64,000 nucleotides of DNA from Siphonodentalium dalli (taxonomy: Eukaryota; Mollusca; Scaphopoda; Gadilida; Siphonodentaliidae), in NCBI GenBank assembly GCA_032622095.1, contig CP136069.1, forward strand, positions 119,898,126 through 119,962,125, written 5' to 3'. Both the position numbers and the translations under genes were made by a program. Below the pieces are notes generated by a model, which was given only the letters and a program-made list of their open reading frames with translations, made no database searches and was not told where the DNA came from. Each line of letters opens with the position of its first letter. Positions within the stretch are counted from its first letter, which is position 1. Positions 26,000 through 37,354 of this stretch are shown piece after piece.

Positions 26000-26484
26000 C
26001 AAAGGAGAATGAAATCTATGTGCATATGTGGATATCATCAATTCCAATTCAAATCACGACCAGATGACGATGATGGATGTGGTGGTGTTGGCATTTTCGT
26101 AAATGAAAAACTTTCTTATAAAATCCGTGATGATCTAACGATATTTATCCCACATGTTATCGAGACTCTATTCATAGAAATTGACTCGGGGCACTCATCT
26201 TGTGTTGTGGCATCCATCTACAGACCAAATACGGCCCCTCATGCAGATATCGATATATTTATAGATAAAATTTCAAGTGTGGTCGAACAATTAAATGGTT
26301 CTGGGACAAAGGCATATCTTGTAGGAGACTTCAACATTGACTTAACTTTCAGTCACATACGAAAACTAACAACTTCATTGAAACTATGTTTGAAAATGGA
26401 TTCTTACCTGCAATTACCAAACCTACACGAATAACCGACCACTCGGCAACACTCATTGATAATATTTATACTAATAACAATGTT
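26000..26484 (+). pseudogene. LINE endonuclease fragment, frameshifted
   Basis: In frame from upstream, GCGGVGIFVNEKLSYKI, VASIYRP and GDFNIDLT are visible: the middle and C-terminal conserved blocks of the apurinic-type endonuclease of LINE ORF2. The N-terminal catalytic block is missing (5' truncation). After DLTFSH the reading continues only in another frame, as NNFIETMFENGFLPAITKP and ITDHSATLIDNIYTNN, so one base was lost or gained near 26345-26365. The usual terminal SDH-P motif is replaced by a perfect hairpin (26499-26592). Confidence 0.82.
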
Positions 26485-26498
26485 TCCCGTGCCGATAT

Positions 26499-26592
26499 TT
26501 TTTTATACTTATGATCGTGACATTCGGAATAAAATGTAGCAAAATGGTCTGATACATCTTATTCCGAATGTCACGATCATAAGTATAAAAAA
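26499..26592. repeat. perfect 34-bp inverted repeat inside the LINE
   Basis: Arms 26499-26532 and 26559-26592 are exact inverse complements (34 of 34) around a 26-nt spacer. It sits where the endonuclease should join the RT connector and removes the expected coding sequence. Confidence 0.93.
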
Positions 26593-26621
26593 GCGAGCAG
26601 TTCGTAACAGAGAAACGTATA

Positions 26622-28832
26622 ATGAGTAAAGAGAACACTGACAAATTTAAATCAATACTTCAACAACAAGATTTTCGATGTGTCTTCGATAGTACTTCAC
26701 CAAACCAAGCTTATGACAATTTTCTTTCAATATATCTATGGGCGTTTAATGAATCATTTCCATTGGTCCGATCTAGACCACCAACTAAATATATTAAAAA
26801 ACAACCTTGGATGACAAAAGGTCTCATTAACTCCTCTTTAGTCCAGAACAAACTTTACATAAAAAAACTAAAAGCTCCTTGTGACAACAACGCTGAGAAA
26901 TATAAAATATATTGTCGAATATACAAATCCTTAATTCGGAAAAGCAAAAAACTTTACTACGACAATATTCTCCACGAAAATAGATTTGACATGCGACGTA
27001 CATGGGTCATCCTGAAAAATGCTCTTAAAGTAACAAATAACACTCCAAAAATACCAACAAATATATCATATGGAAACACTATAATATCGCAACCAGAAAA
27101 AATAGCTCAAGAATTTAACGATTATTTTGCGACAATAGGTCAAAAAACTAGTGACCAGGTGCCTTGTAACATCGCAATGACATTTTCAGACTATCTAACT
27201 GATTCCAATGCAAACAATTTTTTCATGTTCCCAACAGATACATATGAAGTTTTGAAACTATCGAATGACATCACTGGAAAAGGAACCAAAGATATAGATA
27301 ACCTGTCATCAAAATTAATGAAACAGACCATACCCGAAACGTCCCCAGCGCTAACGCATATATTCAATCTATCATTTAAACAAGGCATTTTCCCCGATAG
27401 GATGAAAATATCAAAAGTAATTCCACTTTATAAAAGTGAATCTCCTGATAAAATAACGAACTATAGGCCAATAAGCATTCTGCCCGTTTTCTCGAAGTTG
27501 TTAGAGAAACTCATGCATAAAAGGCTTTTTTCGTTTCTCGAAAAACATGAAATTTTGCATAAAAATCAATATGGCTTCCGTAAGAATCACTCTACCATAC
27601 ATCCTTTGATGCACCTTCTAGATCATGTAGCAACAAATAATGACAAACCAACTAAGGATTCTACATTAGCGATTTTCATAGACTTATCAAAAGCATTCGA
27701 TACAATTAACCATGATATTTTATTGAAAAAATTAGAACACTACGGAATTCGGGGGGTTTCCAATGAATGGTTTAAAAGTTATTTAAAGGGAAGAAAACAA
27801 TACGTTGATTGTCTTGGTGAAATGTCCGATTTTGCGAAGATAACGTGTGGTGTGCCCCAAGGGTCCGTTCTTGGTCCGATAATTTTTCTTCTGTATGTTA
27901 ACGATATGCCCAAATGTACCTCGATGAACTTACTATCATTTGCCGATGATACCACGCTTTACTTTTCTGGTCATGATAGGAAAGAGTTGAAAAAATCATC
28001 AACGGCTGAACTAAAAAATATTTTTGAATGGTGTTGTTGCAATAAACTATCTATCAACGCAACTAAAAGTAAATTCATATTGATCCACCCTAAAGGCAAT
28101 GAGGACAAGTGGAGAAATTTTACACTGAAATTGAATAACATGGAACTAATTAGAGTTGGTAATCAAATGCGAGAAAAATCAATAAAATTCTTAGGCATTT
28201 TGATCGATGAAAACTTGACTTTTATTAACCATATATCAATGATACAACGTAAACTGTACCACACTCTCTACTTATTGAACAAAGTTAAAAACTTCTTACC
28301 AAAAAAATCACGAAAAACATTATATCAATCGTTAATCCATAGTCAACTTATTTATGGTCTCCCGATATGGGGACACTCGGTTCACGCGGGCGTACTATCT
28401 ACCTTACAAAAAAGGGCAGTTCGTATTATATGCAACACAAAATATAGGAGTCACACAGAACCGCTCTTCAGACAAGAAAATATCCTAATGTTCAAAGATT
28501 TATACACAGTGAATGCATCTGTCTTCATGTACAACTGGTCCAGAAATAATCTCCCCAAATCGTTTAAGAATATGTTCACGTATTCCCTTGGTGTTAACAC
28601 TAGACAGGCGGATAAATTAAGAAGCAAAAAGGCTAGAACATGTTTTTCAGAAGTCCTACCAAATCATTCATTTCCTAAAGTGTGGAACTCGATAAATTCC
28701 AAAATAAAAAAATGTAAATTTAGTTATACGTTCAAAAAGTTATTGTCTATGGAACTAATAGGTAAATATACTCAAATGGTTATCTGTGCAAACAAATTAT
28801 GCTACATTTGCAGTTGGCAAAAATCCACTTGA
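26622..28832 (+). CDS. LINE reverse transcriptase (ORF2, RT portion)
   Basis: A 736-residue open frame. A connector region of about 270 residues leads to the RT: YRPISILPVFSKLLEKL near residue 283, QYGFRKNHST, AIFIDLSKAFDTINH with the first catalytic Asp near residue 354, GVPQGSVLGPIIFLLYVND, and FADDT with Asp 442-443. The thumb and C-terminal block (YQSLIHSQLIYGLPIWG, LQKRAVRII) are present. All three catalytic aspartates are kept and no stop interrupts the frame, so the RT part looks recent. The ATG at 26622 is merely the first Met after the hairpin; the native protein would have been a fusion with the endonuclease, so this copy is probably not autonomous. Confidence 0.93.
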   Translation: MSKENTDKFKSILQQQDFRCVFDSTSPNQAYDNFLSIYLWAFNESFPLVRSRPPTKYIKKQPWMTKGLINSSLVQNKLYIKKLKAPCDNNAEKYKIYCRIYKSLIRKSKKLYYDNILHENRFDMRRTWVILKNALKVTNNTPKIPTNISYGNTIISQPEKIAQEFNDYFATIGQKTSDQVPCNIAMTFSDYLTDSNANNFFMFPTDTYEVLKLSNDITGKGTKDIDNLSSKLMKQTIPETSPALTHIFNLSFKQGIFPDRMKISKVIPLYKSESPDKITNYRPISILPVFSKLLEKLMHKRLFSFLEKHEILHKNQYGFRKNHSTIHPLMHLLDHVATNNDKPTKDSTLAIFIDLSKAFDTINHDILLKKLEHYGIRGVSNEWFKSYLKGRKQYVDCLGEMSDFAKITCGVPQGSVLGPIIFLLYVNDMPKCTSMNLLSFADDTTLYFSGHDRKELKKSSTAELKNIFEWCCCNKLSINATKSKFILIHPKGNEDKWRNFTLKLNNMELIRVGNQMREKSIKFLGILIDENLTFINHISMIQRKLYHTLYLLNKVKNFLPKKSRKTLYQSLIHSQLIYGLPIWGHSVHAGVLSTLQKRAVRIICNTKYRSHTEPLFRQENILMFKDLYTVNASVFMYNWSRNNLPKSFKNMFTYSLGVNTRQADKLRSKKARTCFSEVLPNHSFPKVWNSINSKIKKCKFSYTFKKLLSMELIGKYTQMVICANKLCYICSWQKST

Positions 28833-29323
28833 CTCAATGATCTACCAAGGTTAACTTTTTAACTCATAATATTATTCACTCCAGTTATTACCCTGAACAT
28901 CCTAGATAGCCATGTGTCACATGCACGGTGCTGTCTGCGAATGTGACACAGGACTGTCGCAACAACCTCACTATTTTTGTTACAAACTCTTAAACTTGTC
29001 CAAAAAACATAAAATAAAAAAAATTCTCTATTATAGTAAAGTATTGTTCAAAATTTAACCCAGCCTTGATTAAAATTATCACATAAAATATTAGTAGGCA
29101 CCAACCGGCCATCCAAATACCAAATAGTCTGTGTCAAATTCTATACACGCTATCATATATTCATATTGCACTTATCATTCAGGGGCAACAGGAAGACGGC
29201 CATCTAGGTCATGCTGCTCCTGTGCAATAATACAATTTTGTTCACTACTTTGTCAATGTATCGTATATTATTGTGCAAATAAAGATCTATCTATCTATCT
29301 ATCTATCTTTTCCATTATCTTAC

Positions 29324-29461
29324 CTGTACAACTTGGATAGTTATAAAACCCAGGAGAACATTGATCGCACCGTGTTCCAGTGAAGAGTGGTCCACAAAAA
29401 CATTCACCAGTAGAAATGTCACAGATATCCATTGTTCGACCCACAGGATCACACATACATT
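29324..29461 (-). CDS. laminin alpha exon: LE6
   Basis: 138 bp, phase 1 to 1, one complete LE module: CMCDPVGRTMDIC, GECFCGPLFTGTRCDQC, FYNYPSC. Acceptor ATGTTTCAG, donor GTAAGA. The ATCT tandem tail of a LINE on the opposite strand begins within about 15 bases of the donor, yet the donor hexamer is intact. Confidence 0.93.
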
Positions 29462-29669
29462 CTGAAACATCAAAGTAATGTTTTAAGCCTTTGAATACTG
29501 AATGGATTCATTTTCCCATTCAGTTCTAAGAAAATATTATATAGATAATGAATGGCTTGGAACATGGACAAGCATAGAGTAGAGGGCAACTTTGTGGAGA
29601 TATCTTCAACCTAAAACGTGCCACTTCTCCCTATTTTTGTCCCTGGGAGAAGTGACTTCACGTTCATAT

Positions 29670-30635
29670 ACCTAATAAAAGGTCAGCTGACCACAGTGTC
29701 TCCCGAAAATGTGGCAAGTCGATGCCGCTTTGTTAAAGAAATTAAAAAAAATGTCCTGAACAACAATGTTCTGAAGTTTCAAATCTCTAGGATGAAAACT
29801 GTAGGAGGAGTTGATTACACCATGAAGGTACCCTCATACAGAAAATTATAAAAAATGTTGAAATTTTCTAAGTCGAAAAGGGTTAATAACTCTGTCAAAA
29901 TATAATTTTTCTGTCATCTATATACATGTTGAACATCTTCAATATATAGGCAACAATATTCTGAAGTTTCAAATCTCTGGGATGAAATCTGTAGGAGTAG
30001 ATGATTACACCATGAAGGTACTCAAAAGTGTGACGGACGTACCAACATTTGGGGAGATATGTGGCTATTGAGTTCCCTATATTATGTGGCTAAAATATGT
30101 ATGTGGCTACAAAATTTATGTGGCTATCAAGTAGTGGACAAACTTTTATGTGGCTATCAAGTAGTTAAAAGTTATTCAATTTCTGATTGTGGAGTCAGAA
30201 CATGTAGGAATTATAGCAGAAGTAGCTGATATTGAAACCCAAAAACTTGTAAACAGCAACTAGGACAGTTGAATAGGAGAAACTGACAGGTCCGTGATTG
30301 GATGGCTAGCCACATAACTGTCCGAACACCTCCTATTGACAGATCATTGATGTCTAAATCTATGGACTTTTTGTTTCCAACTATTGAGTGACCAATAAAT
30401 TAAATATGCTGATAGGGCCAAATAGATCATTTTAGAGGGTTGATCTCAACGCTGTTATGTGGCTAGCCATGCACGCAACGGAAATCAGCCACCCAACTAT
30501 CCATTTTTCTTAAAATTGGCCACATAAACGTCAGATGTAAGCACGGACGAACGGACAGTACGACCGACGGACGGACCGACGGACGGACAGAGCCCGTTTC
30601 TATAGTCCCCCAAAAATAAATTTTTCGGGGGATAA
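29670..30635. repeat. element with terminal hairpin TCCCCC..GGGGGA, copy 1
   Basis: Shares with 52793-53412 the start AATAAAAGGTCAGC, GTGGCAAGTCGATGCCGCT and the end TTTCTATAGTCCCCC, followed by a short stem-loop closing in TTTTTCGGGGGA. Near the end is a GGACGGACCGACGGACGG run. Compared with the other copy it carries an extra stretch (about 30045-30535) rich in TATGTGGCTA / TAGCCACATA motifs, possibly a separate insertion. Confidence 0.6.
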
Positions 30636-31002
30636 TTAATTAGCAGAAATAGGCCAAGGCTAAAAAATTGCCTAGGCCAGAAATTGTTCTTCGGCTAATA
30701 ATCCTAGGATCATAGTTGCATGCTCTACACATATAAATTTTGTTTACAATTGGAACTTGGTCCATATTCATGCCAATTTTAGCTGTCTACAGAATTCCAC
30801 AATGCAACATTAAGACAATGTCTCCCACATTTGTTTAAATTTTGCACAAAATATCCAGTCTCAATTTTTTATATCATGTTGCAAAATGGAAACAAGAATT
30901 GCATATGGTTTTTTGCCCTTAAGAGTGAATCTGTCCAACTGAAAATCACTAAAAATGGATGAACTAAGGAACCATAACTCAGAACTATAAAGGCCATACC
31001 TC

Positions 31003-31357
31003 TAAGGCTGTAACGATTGATCGCGAATTCAATGTATCGCGATACACTTTCAAATGATACACGTATCGTATGTGTCATGTGTATTGTGATAAAGGAAATC
31101 GAGTAATGTCTGAAGATGGGCTAGTGCAAAAAAGCAAAACATTCCATTATCTCTCAAGTTTACATGTAGAGTATGAATATTGGACTCATTTAGCCAACAA
31201 TTAAACTGCATTTTAGTTTAAAATGAACTCTCCCTCCAGTTATAAACTTGTTTCTGATAATTTAGGCAGTATTCATTTGGAAACATTAATTAGTGTATCG
31301 TTGATCATGTATTGTGATTCGTATCATATCATGACCAAGTGTATCATTGCAGGCCTA
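31003..31357. mobile_element. 355-bp hAT MITE, relative of 24982-25358
   Basis: Starts TAAGGCTGTAACGATTGATC and ends ATCATTGCAGGCCTA; perfect 8-bp duplication CATACCTC (30995-31002, 31358-31365). Internal similarity to the 24982 copy is high along the whole length (ATTCAATGTATC, TAATGTCTGAAGAT, TTATCTCTCAAGTTTA). Confidence 0.9.
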
Positions 31358-32099
31358 CATACCTCAGGTAAAAAAAAAATGGACAAACCTGGTTATCAAA
31401 TTCAATCAATAAATTGTTGTGAAAGATTCATATACCAAATATGAATGGAATCGGTTGACGTTTGTTCACGTTATTGCACTAACGGTCGGACAAACCTGTA
31501 ATTCGAAGTGGATCGAGATATCATTGTGAAATACTCACATACCAAATATGAATGAAATTGGTTGACTATTGTTCAAGTTATCGCACTAACATACAAAAAA
31601 TTGCTATAAATAGAAAAAAGTGGCATAACTATGTTTAGAAAGTCGGCATGGTCCAATTTTCTGTGTTCAGCTATCGCACGTGACAATAAACTCACATACA
31701 AATATTGTCAGAATCTATCAATAAATGCTATACTATATAGGTTTAGGGTCGAAGGCCCGTCCGCCAACCATCCTTCGTCAAACCATAAGTCAAGTTTTTA
31801 TCAAAAAGTCAACCTGACTGAAAATAAAAAATTTCCCTTAAGATGATAAATTTCTTAGCAGTAGGGAAAATACAAGAACTGTTCGATTTCAAAGTAAGGA
31901 GTTATGAATAGTTTGATGAACATCAGAAATTTGTCTAACTGTGATGAATAATCCCTCAAGAAGCCTAAATTCATTAAATGCTACCAACATTGGTGGTTAT
32001 ATGCTGAAGTTTAGGCAAAAATGGCCATGGCTTAATTTCAGAATTAACACCTATAATGACTGATTCTGAGTGCTAAATTATTTTACCTTATATATCATA

Positions 32100-32690
32100 C
32101 TAGCAGATTAGCCCACCACTGGCGGGATTGGTCCCATGGCTTTGGTCGATCCATTAATTTTTGTTTTTCAAGGTAACCCCGTACAGGCACGCGGACAGCA
32201 TGCTATCATTTGCGGAACCCGACAAAAATATTCCCCTTCCCGAGTTGACCATACATAACAAATTTCAAGTCGATGTCACCGCTGACGACCGAGATATCGC
32301 CCAAGGTCATTTGTGGGTACCCGTTTCAAGGTCACCTCAGGCAGACAAACTGACCCGACGAAAATCACCCCCATCCCTTGGAAGCCCTAAGTACGAAATT
32401 TCGTCTCGATATCCCCAGTTTCCGAGACGGTCGATTGAGCCGTATTTATACTTGTGTATATAAACGCTCTTTAACAACGACACCGCAGATACGAACGCTC
32501 CTTAATCATTAACCCATCAATTCCAACGACGGTGGCAGGGCGAAGGGTGAAGGAGTGCTCGGACATTCTCAGAAGCGGTGCGGTGGCACTTCTCGTGGCT
32601 TTTTACCCTTAGATAGCAAGTTTGGGCTCAATCGGTCAAGCCGTTTTCGAGTCTATAAAGGATATATATACACATATACGGAAGTCTCAA
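32100..32690. repeat. GC-richer retroelement-like repeat
   Basis: A compositional island in AT-rich intron with TCGGTCAAGCCGTTTTCGAG near its right end, a phrase resembling the 3' ends of RTE-like LINEs or SINEs. No TIR and no recognisable protein domain; the 100-codon open frame at 32161-32463 has no motif I know. Family uncertain. Confidence 0.4.
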
Positions 32691-32903
32691 AATAGATAGT
32701 AGACTAAAATATTCAAGGTTTCATCATTCTTGTTCTCAAGTCCAGACAGATAGGTGCCTTCAGTCATATAGCTTGGTTGTAGATTATCGGTAACTTTGAC
32801 ATATTGGTGCCTTTAGTTATAGAGGCAGCTGGTTGTAGATCATTTGACACAATGATGGCCTGAGTTTGAAAAACAGAAGAATCTACTATAATGTTATACA
32901 AAC

Positions 32904-33041
32904 CAGTGCAATCTGGAAAGCCAAAGAACCCTAGCAGACAAGCATTGCACGAATGCCCAGTAAACCCAAGTTGACAAGTACAGCTGCCGTCAGTCATGTC
33001 ACAAACATTGTGCATTGATCCCTGTGCATTACACCTGCATA
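32904..33041 (-). CDS. laminin alpha exon: LE5
   Basis: 138 bp, symmetrical phase 1 to 1, exactly one LE module. All eight cysteines are visible: CRCNAQGSMHNVC, GSCTCQLGFTGHSCNAC, FFGFPDC. Acceptor CTATTGCAG. The donor GTTTGT has a T at +3, which is suboptimal, but no better in-phase donor is close by. Confidence 0.92.
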
Positions 33042-33110
33042 CTGCAATAGAGAACATCGTTTAGTGGCTCATAACTTTCATCGCCTACCTTACTAGTATT
33101 TAAATATGCA

Positions 33111-33170
33111 TAGTACTATTTTTCACTCACTCATCAGTATGCAAATTTAAAACTGAGTGAAAAATAGTAT
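33111..33170. repeat. short foldback repeat
   Basis: TACTATTTTTCACTCA and TGAGTGAAAAATAGTA face each other across a 25-30 base loop. The motif AACTGAGTGAAAAATAGTA also occurs at about 23960-23980. Confidence 0.75.
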
Positions 33171-34324
33171 AACTTACAATATTTAAGTGAACAAAAGGAA
33201 AAGGGTTTGTGTATTAATCGGTATAATGTAAATGTTTAAGTCAGCGGCCTATCGATGGTTGTTGTGGTCAATATACTTAGTTCTAGGCCAATCATGCCTT
33301 GTCAGTGATGCCCATAACTATCGAAATATCAAGATTATTATTAAATCAAGTGCTGTCCCTGGTGCAGTAGGAATTATATTTCTCCCAGCCCCTACACATT
33401 TTAGCACAGGCAGCCTGTGTGAGATAGCTATGCAAGATTTTCCTATATCACACCTCACATGACTGCAGTCTTACCCCACCCACGTGGCCGATTTACATAC
33501 TTAATTAAGAGCCGGAACTATTTTAATGACCCGTCAGCATGTCTTGTGTAATCTCAAACAATAGTGATCAACAGTAATGTTGCAAGTCAACAAATACGGA
33601 CGATTTCGTGGACGCTAATGAAAATGGATCGAGATTGCTTCCAACTGGTAAACACGGAGTAGTGTCAATATGATCAGGAACAAACAACTTGAAGGCCACT
33701 TAATTTTTTAATTAAGTTGCATTATCAACTGATCCGGTTGAATAAACTGGGAACATGTTGTTTTTATCGAGGTACCGAGGTGTGTTCTGTGCTTTATTTT
33801 GATCCAGACTGCACTGTAAATTCTATTATTCTCAATGGAAGGGGAATAACTCTATCTCTTAATTTGAATTTTGATGCATTCTGGGTTGACAACAGGGAGT
33901 CTTGGAATGAATCTGAGAATCTATCTCACTTGGTGGACACTACTAGACCACATCTGTTCCATATTCTGGTGGAATAAATATATTTTTGGTTCGATCCTCT
34001 TCCAAATTTTACATAATATGGAATAATAATATTGTGTATAATGTTATCTGGGCATTCGAAAATGAAGTGGGCCTTTAATATAAGCCTTTTGGCACCTCAG
34101 GCTTGTTTAATCCAGTTTCCATAGATTTCCTTTATGTTTTCTGTAATATTGCTTTTTGTACCACATTTGAGAACAATATTGGATTGGAAATGAAATATAT
34201 TTACACCATTAAGACCACTGCAGATTATTTATCCTCCAAAAGTAATGAGTTTCCTGTTAAAGTGAAACCTACATGTAGTTGTATATGGCTTACGGTATTG
34301 TAATGTGAAGGGTTAAGTAATGTA

Positions 34325-34552
34325 CAGTAATGCCCTAATTAATCGACTGCTTAACCACAGCAGAATTATGGGTAACTTTTCAGGATTTAGTCGGAAATAT
34401 GGCTTGTTGCCATTCATCGGAAAGCTCTCGTTGAATGGCAACTCGGGGAGAGCTTTCCGATGAATGGCAACAAGCCATATTTCCAACTAAATCCTGAAAA
34501 GTTACCCATAATTCTGCTGTGGTTAAGCAGTCGATTAATTATGGCATTACTG
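34325..34552. mobile_element. 228-bp mariner-type foldback MITE, copy 1
   Basis: TIR begins CAGTAATGCC with TA at both sides (34323-34324, 34553-34554). The arms pair over more than 70 bases, and an inner hairpin (GGAAAGCTCTCG against its inverse) fills the centre. Short, non-coding, TA target: Tc1/mariner-type MITE. Confidence 0.9.
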
Positions 34553-35211
34553 TAAGTGTGTTGTACTTTGGCACTGCATATAAACGGTGATATTGTATCT
34601 TATGGTATTGTAAACTTTGCGACAAAAGTCAAGTTAAGTTTGCGGTAAAATAAGTGTACTAGCTGACAAATTTTCCTGCTGTCACAAACAACGGTAAAAG
34701 GAAATTGTTATTAAAATTCGCAATTTTAATATTGCAATGTCCGACTTCACTACATTCATGACAACATGCAATACCATTACCAATTCCATGAAAAATATTC
34801 CTGATCATATCTTGACCTCGTCTACATAATCATAAATCTGAACCTGTCAGAACAGTGTGTTATTTGAGAACATAATCGTGACGTAACCAGGCAGAATCAA
34901 CAACGTGGCATTTAGTGATTTCCGCTTTTATAACTATCAGAATAAGCCAATAATTGTTATTATTTTATATGATCATAAGTTTCTTTCCCCAATTCCTATG
35001 TCAAAACGTAACGAAAAAATCAAGATATCTAACGATGTTCACCTCATTAATGAAACAACAGGTTAACAGTGACGTCAGATACTTCAGGGGTTAACATAAC
35101 TTATTATCAGACCTGAAATAGATCAGGTTTTTCCAGCGACATTCAACGTCACAACATCTTGTCCAATCAAAGGCGTATTTCAAATAATAAAACAGTTATA
35201 TTATTGTTTCT

Positions 35212-35290
35212 TGGTTGACACGAGGAATTGTCAGCCCTTGGGCTTTTTTGAATATTGACTTCCTTGGGTTGACAATTCGTCATGTCAACC
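35212..35290. repeat. imperfect hairpin
   Basis: GGTTGACACGAGGAATTGTC against GACAATTCGTCATGTCAACC, about 30-base arms with a few mismatches. No flanking duplication recognised. Confidence 0.7.
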
Positions 35291-35404
35291 TCAAAACAAT
35301 GTGATAATTGCATAATGTCGGATGTATGTAGAACTGAAAAGCAATCTTTGCCCACAAAATGGTTCGCTAGTGATCAGTGTTAGTGGGCAAATAAAATTAT
35401 CTAC

Positions 35405-36830
35405 ATTTATCACTCCCTGTTAGTTATATCAGTGCATATATACAGGTGATGTATACAGGCATTGATCACTCCCTGTTAGTTATATCAGTACATATATACA
35501 GGTGATGTATACAGGCATTAATCACTCCCTGTTAGTTATATCAGTACATATATACAGGTGATGTATACAGGCATTAATCACTCCCTGTTAATTATATCAG
35601 TGCATATATACAGGTGATGTATACAGGCATTAATCACTCCCTGTTAGTTATATCAGTGCATATATACAGGTGATGTATACAGGCATTAATCACTCCCTGT
35701 TAGTTATATCAGTACATATATACAGGTGATGTATACAGGCATTAATCACTCCCTGTTAGTTATATCAGTGCATATATACAGGTGATGTATACAGGCATTA
35801 ATCACTCCCTGTTAGTTATATCAGTGCATATATACAGGTGATGTATACAGGCATTAATCACTCCCTGTTAGTTATATCAGTGCATATATACAGGTGATGT
35901 ATACAGGCATTAATCACTCCCTGTTAGTTATATCAGTACATATATACAGGTGATGTATACAGGCATTAATCACTCCCTGTTAGTTATATCAGTGCATATA
36001 TACAGGTGATGCATACAGGCATTAATCACTCCCTGTTAGTTATATCAGTACATATATACAGGTGATGTATACAGGCATTAATCACTCCCTGTTAGTTATA
36101 TCAGTGCATATATACAGGTGATGTATACAGGCATTAATCACTCCCTGTTAGTTATATCAGTGCATATATTCAGGTGATGTATACAGGCATTAATCACTCC
36201 CTGTTAGTTATATCAGTACATATATACAGGTTATGTATACAGGCATTAATCACTCCCTGTTAGTTATATCAGTGCATCTATACAGGTGATGTATACATGC
36301 ATTAATCACTCCCTGTTAGTTATATCAGTGCATATATTCAGGTGATGTATACAGGCGTTAATCACTCCCTGTTAGTTATATCAGTACATATATACAGGTT
36401 ATGTATACAGGCATTAATCACTCCCTGTTAGTTATATCAGTGCATATATACAGGTGATGTATACAGGCATTAATCACTCCCTGTTAGTTATATCAGTGCA
36501 TATATACAGGTGATGTATACAGGCATTAATCACTCCCTGTTAGTTATATCAGTACATATATACAGGTGATGTATACAGGCATTAATCACTCCCTGTTAGT
36601 TATATCAGTGCATATATACAGGTGATGTATACAAACATTAATCACTCCCTGTTAGTTATATCAGTGCATATATACAGGTGATGTATACAGTCATTAATAT
36701 GTACAGGTGATGTATACAGGCATTAATCTATACAGGTGATGTATACAGGCATTAATCTATACAGGTGATGTATACAGGTGATGTATACAGGTGATGTATA
36801 CAGGTGATGTATACAGGCATTAATCTGTGG
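35405..36830. repeat. 56-bp satellite, 23 units plus degenerate tail
   Basis: Unit begins ATTAATCACTCCCTGTTAGT and ends GGTGATGTATACAGGC. Exactly 23 units in register (35405-36692) with no indel; the main variation is CAGTGCAT versus CAGTACAT. From 36693 the array decays into 27-bp and then 13-bp sub-units of GTGATGTATACAG, suggesting slippage at the right edge. Confidence 0.96.
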
Positions 36831-36900
36831 ATCAGGTAGGGGAATATGTTAGAGGGGAAATTTGGGTGAGAGGAAAGAGAGCCTAAAAGGGACCTGCGTC

Positions 36901-37354
36901 CATGCCTGAGTTTAGTGTGCCTGTCATTTGCAGAATGAGTTCCCCAGAGGGTAAATTTAGTGAAACTATCCCGCATAGCAGGATAGCATCACTAAACCTC
37001 TGGGGACCTCATTCTGCTTAGACGTAATCTTCTCTGGAAAGTTTCTTTATTATCAAATTTCTATAGAAACTTCTTCACATAGATTCTATTTCTTTTTTAG
37101 TTTAGTTTCTCTATATCCCCAAATTGGCAGACGACACATTGCATAATCGAGGTTCCCAATGGGTGTACATCACAATATTCACCATTTGGGAACTTCAAAC
37201 TGAGTCTGTCTCCCATAGCAGATGAGGCATAAGCTGATTGAGGTTCCCAGAGGGTTAATTTGGTGAACCTAGCCCACAATGCGGGATAGCGTCACTAAAT
37301 TCATCCTCTGTGGACCTCAATCTGCAAATGACAGGCAAACTAAACTCAGACTTG
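36901..37354. mobile_element. 454-bp hAT-like MITE with perfect duplication
   Basis: Starts CATGCCTGAGTTTAGTGTG, ends AACTAAACTCAGACTTG, flanked by an exact 8-bp duplication CCTGCGTC (36893-36900, 37355-37362). Internally four copies of the module GAATGAGGTCCCCAGAGGGT (both orientations) surround a unique centre. Same family as 12472, 45976 and 50260. Confidence 0.92.

Larger units (their letters stand above)
26000..29310 (+). mobile_element. CR1/L2-like non-LTR retrotransposon, 5'-truncated
   Basis: A LINE antisense to the laminin gene: a C-terminal part of an AP-type endonuclease with a frameshift, then a long reverse-transcriptase ORF, then about 480 bp of 3' UTR ending in GCAAATAAAG followed by ATCT tandem repeats (29286-29308). 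Short tandem-repeat tails rather than poly(A) are usual for CR1/L2/Jockey-related clades. The 5' end is ill-defined; recognisable similarity begins near 26020. The clade assignment comes from motif style only. Confidence 0.88.
24893..29323. other. intron LE6-LE7
   Basis: 4.4 kb: the 377-bp hAT MITE, old repeat sequence at 25500-25940 (phrases such as CATAACTCTGG and AAGGGCCATAACTCTG in near-tandem), and the LINE, whose 3' tail nearly touches the LE6 donor. Confidence 0.8.
29462..32903. other. intron LE5-LE6
   Basis: 3.4 kb: the TCCCCC hairpin element, the 355-bp hAT MITE, old repeat sequence at 31370-31800 (GAATGGAATCGGTTGAC twice, about 120 bp apart) and the GC-richer repeat. Confidence 0.65.

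Noticed and set aside
32161-32463. 100-codon plus-strand open frame in a GC-richer island
   Set aside because: No known motif; flanking sequence resembles a retroelement tail; no splice or promoter support.
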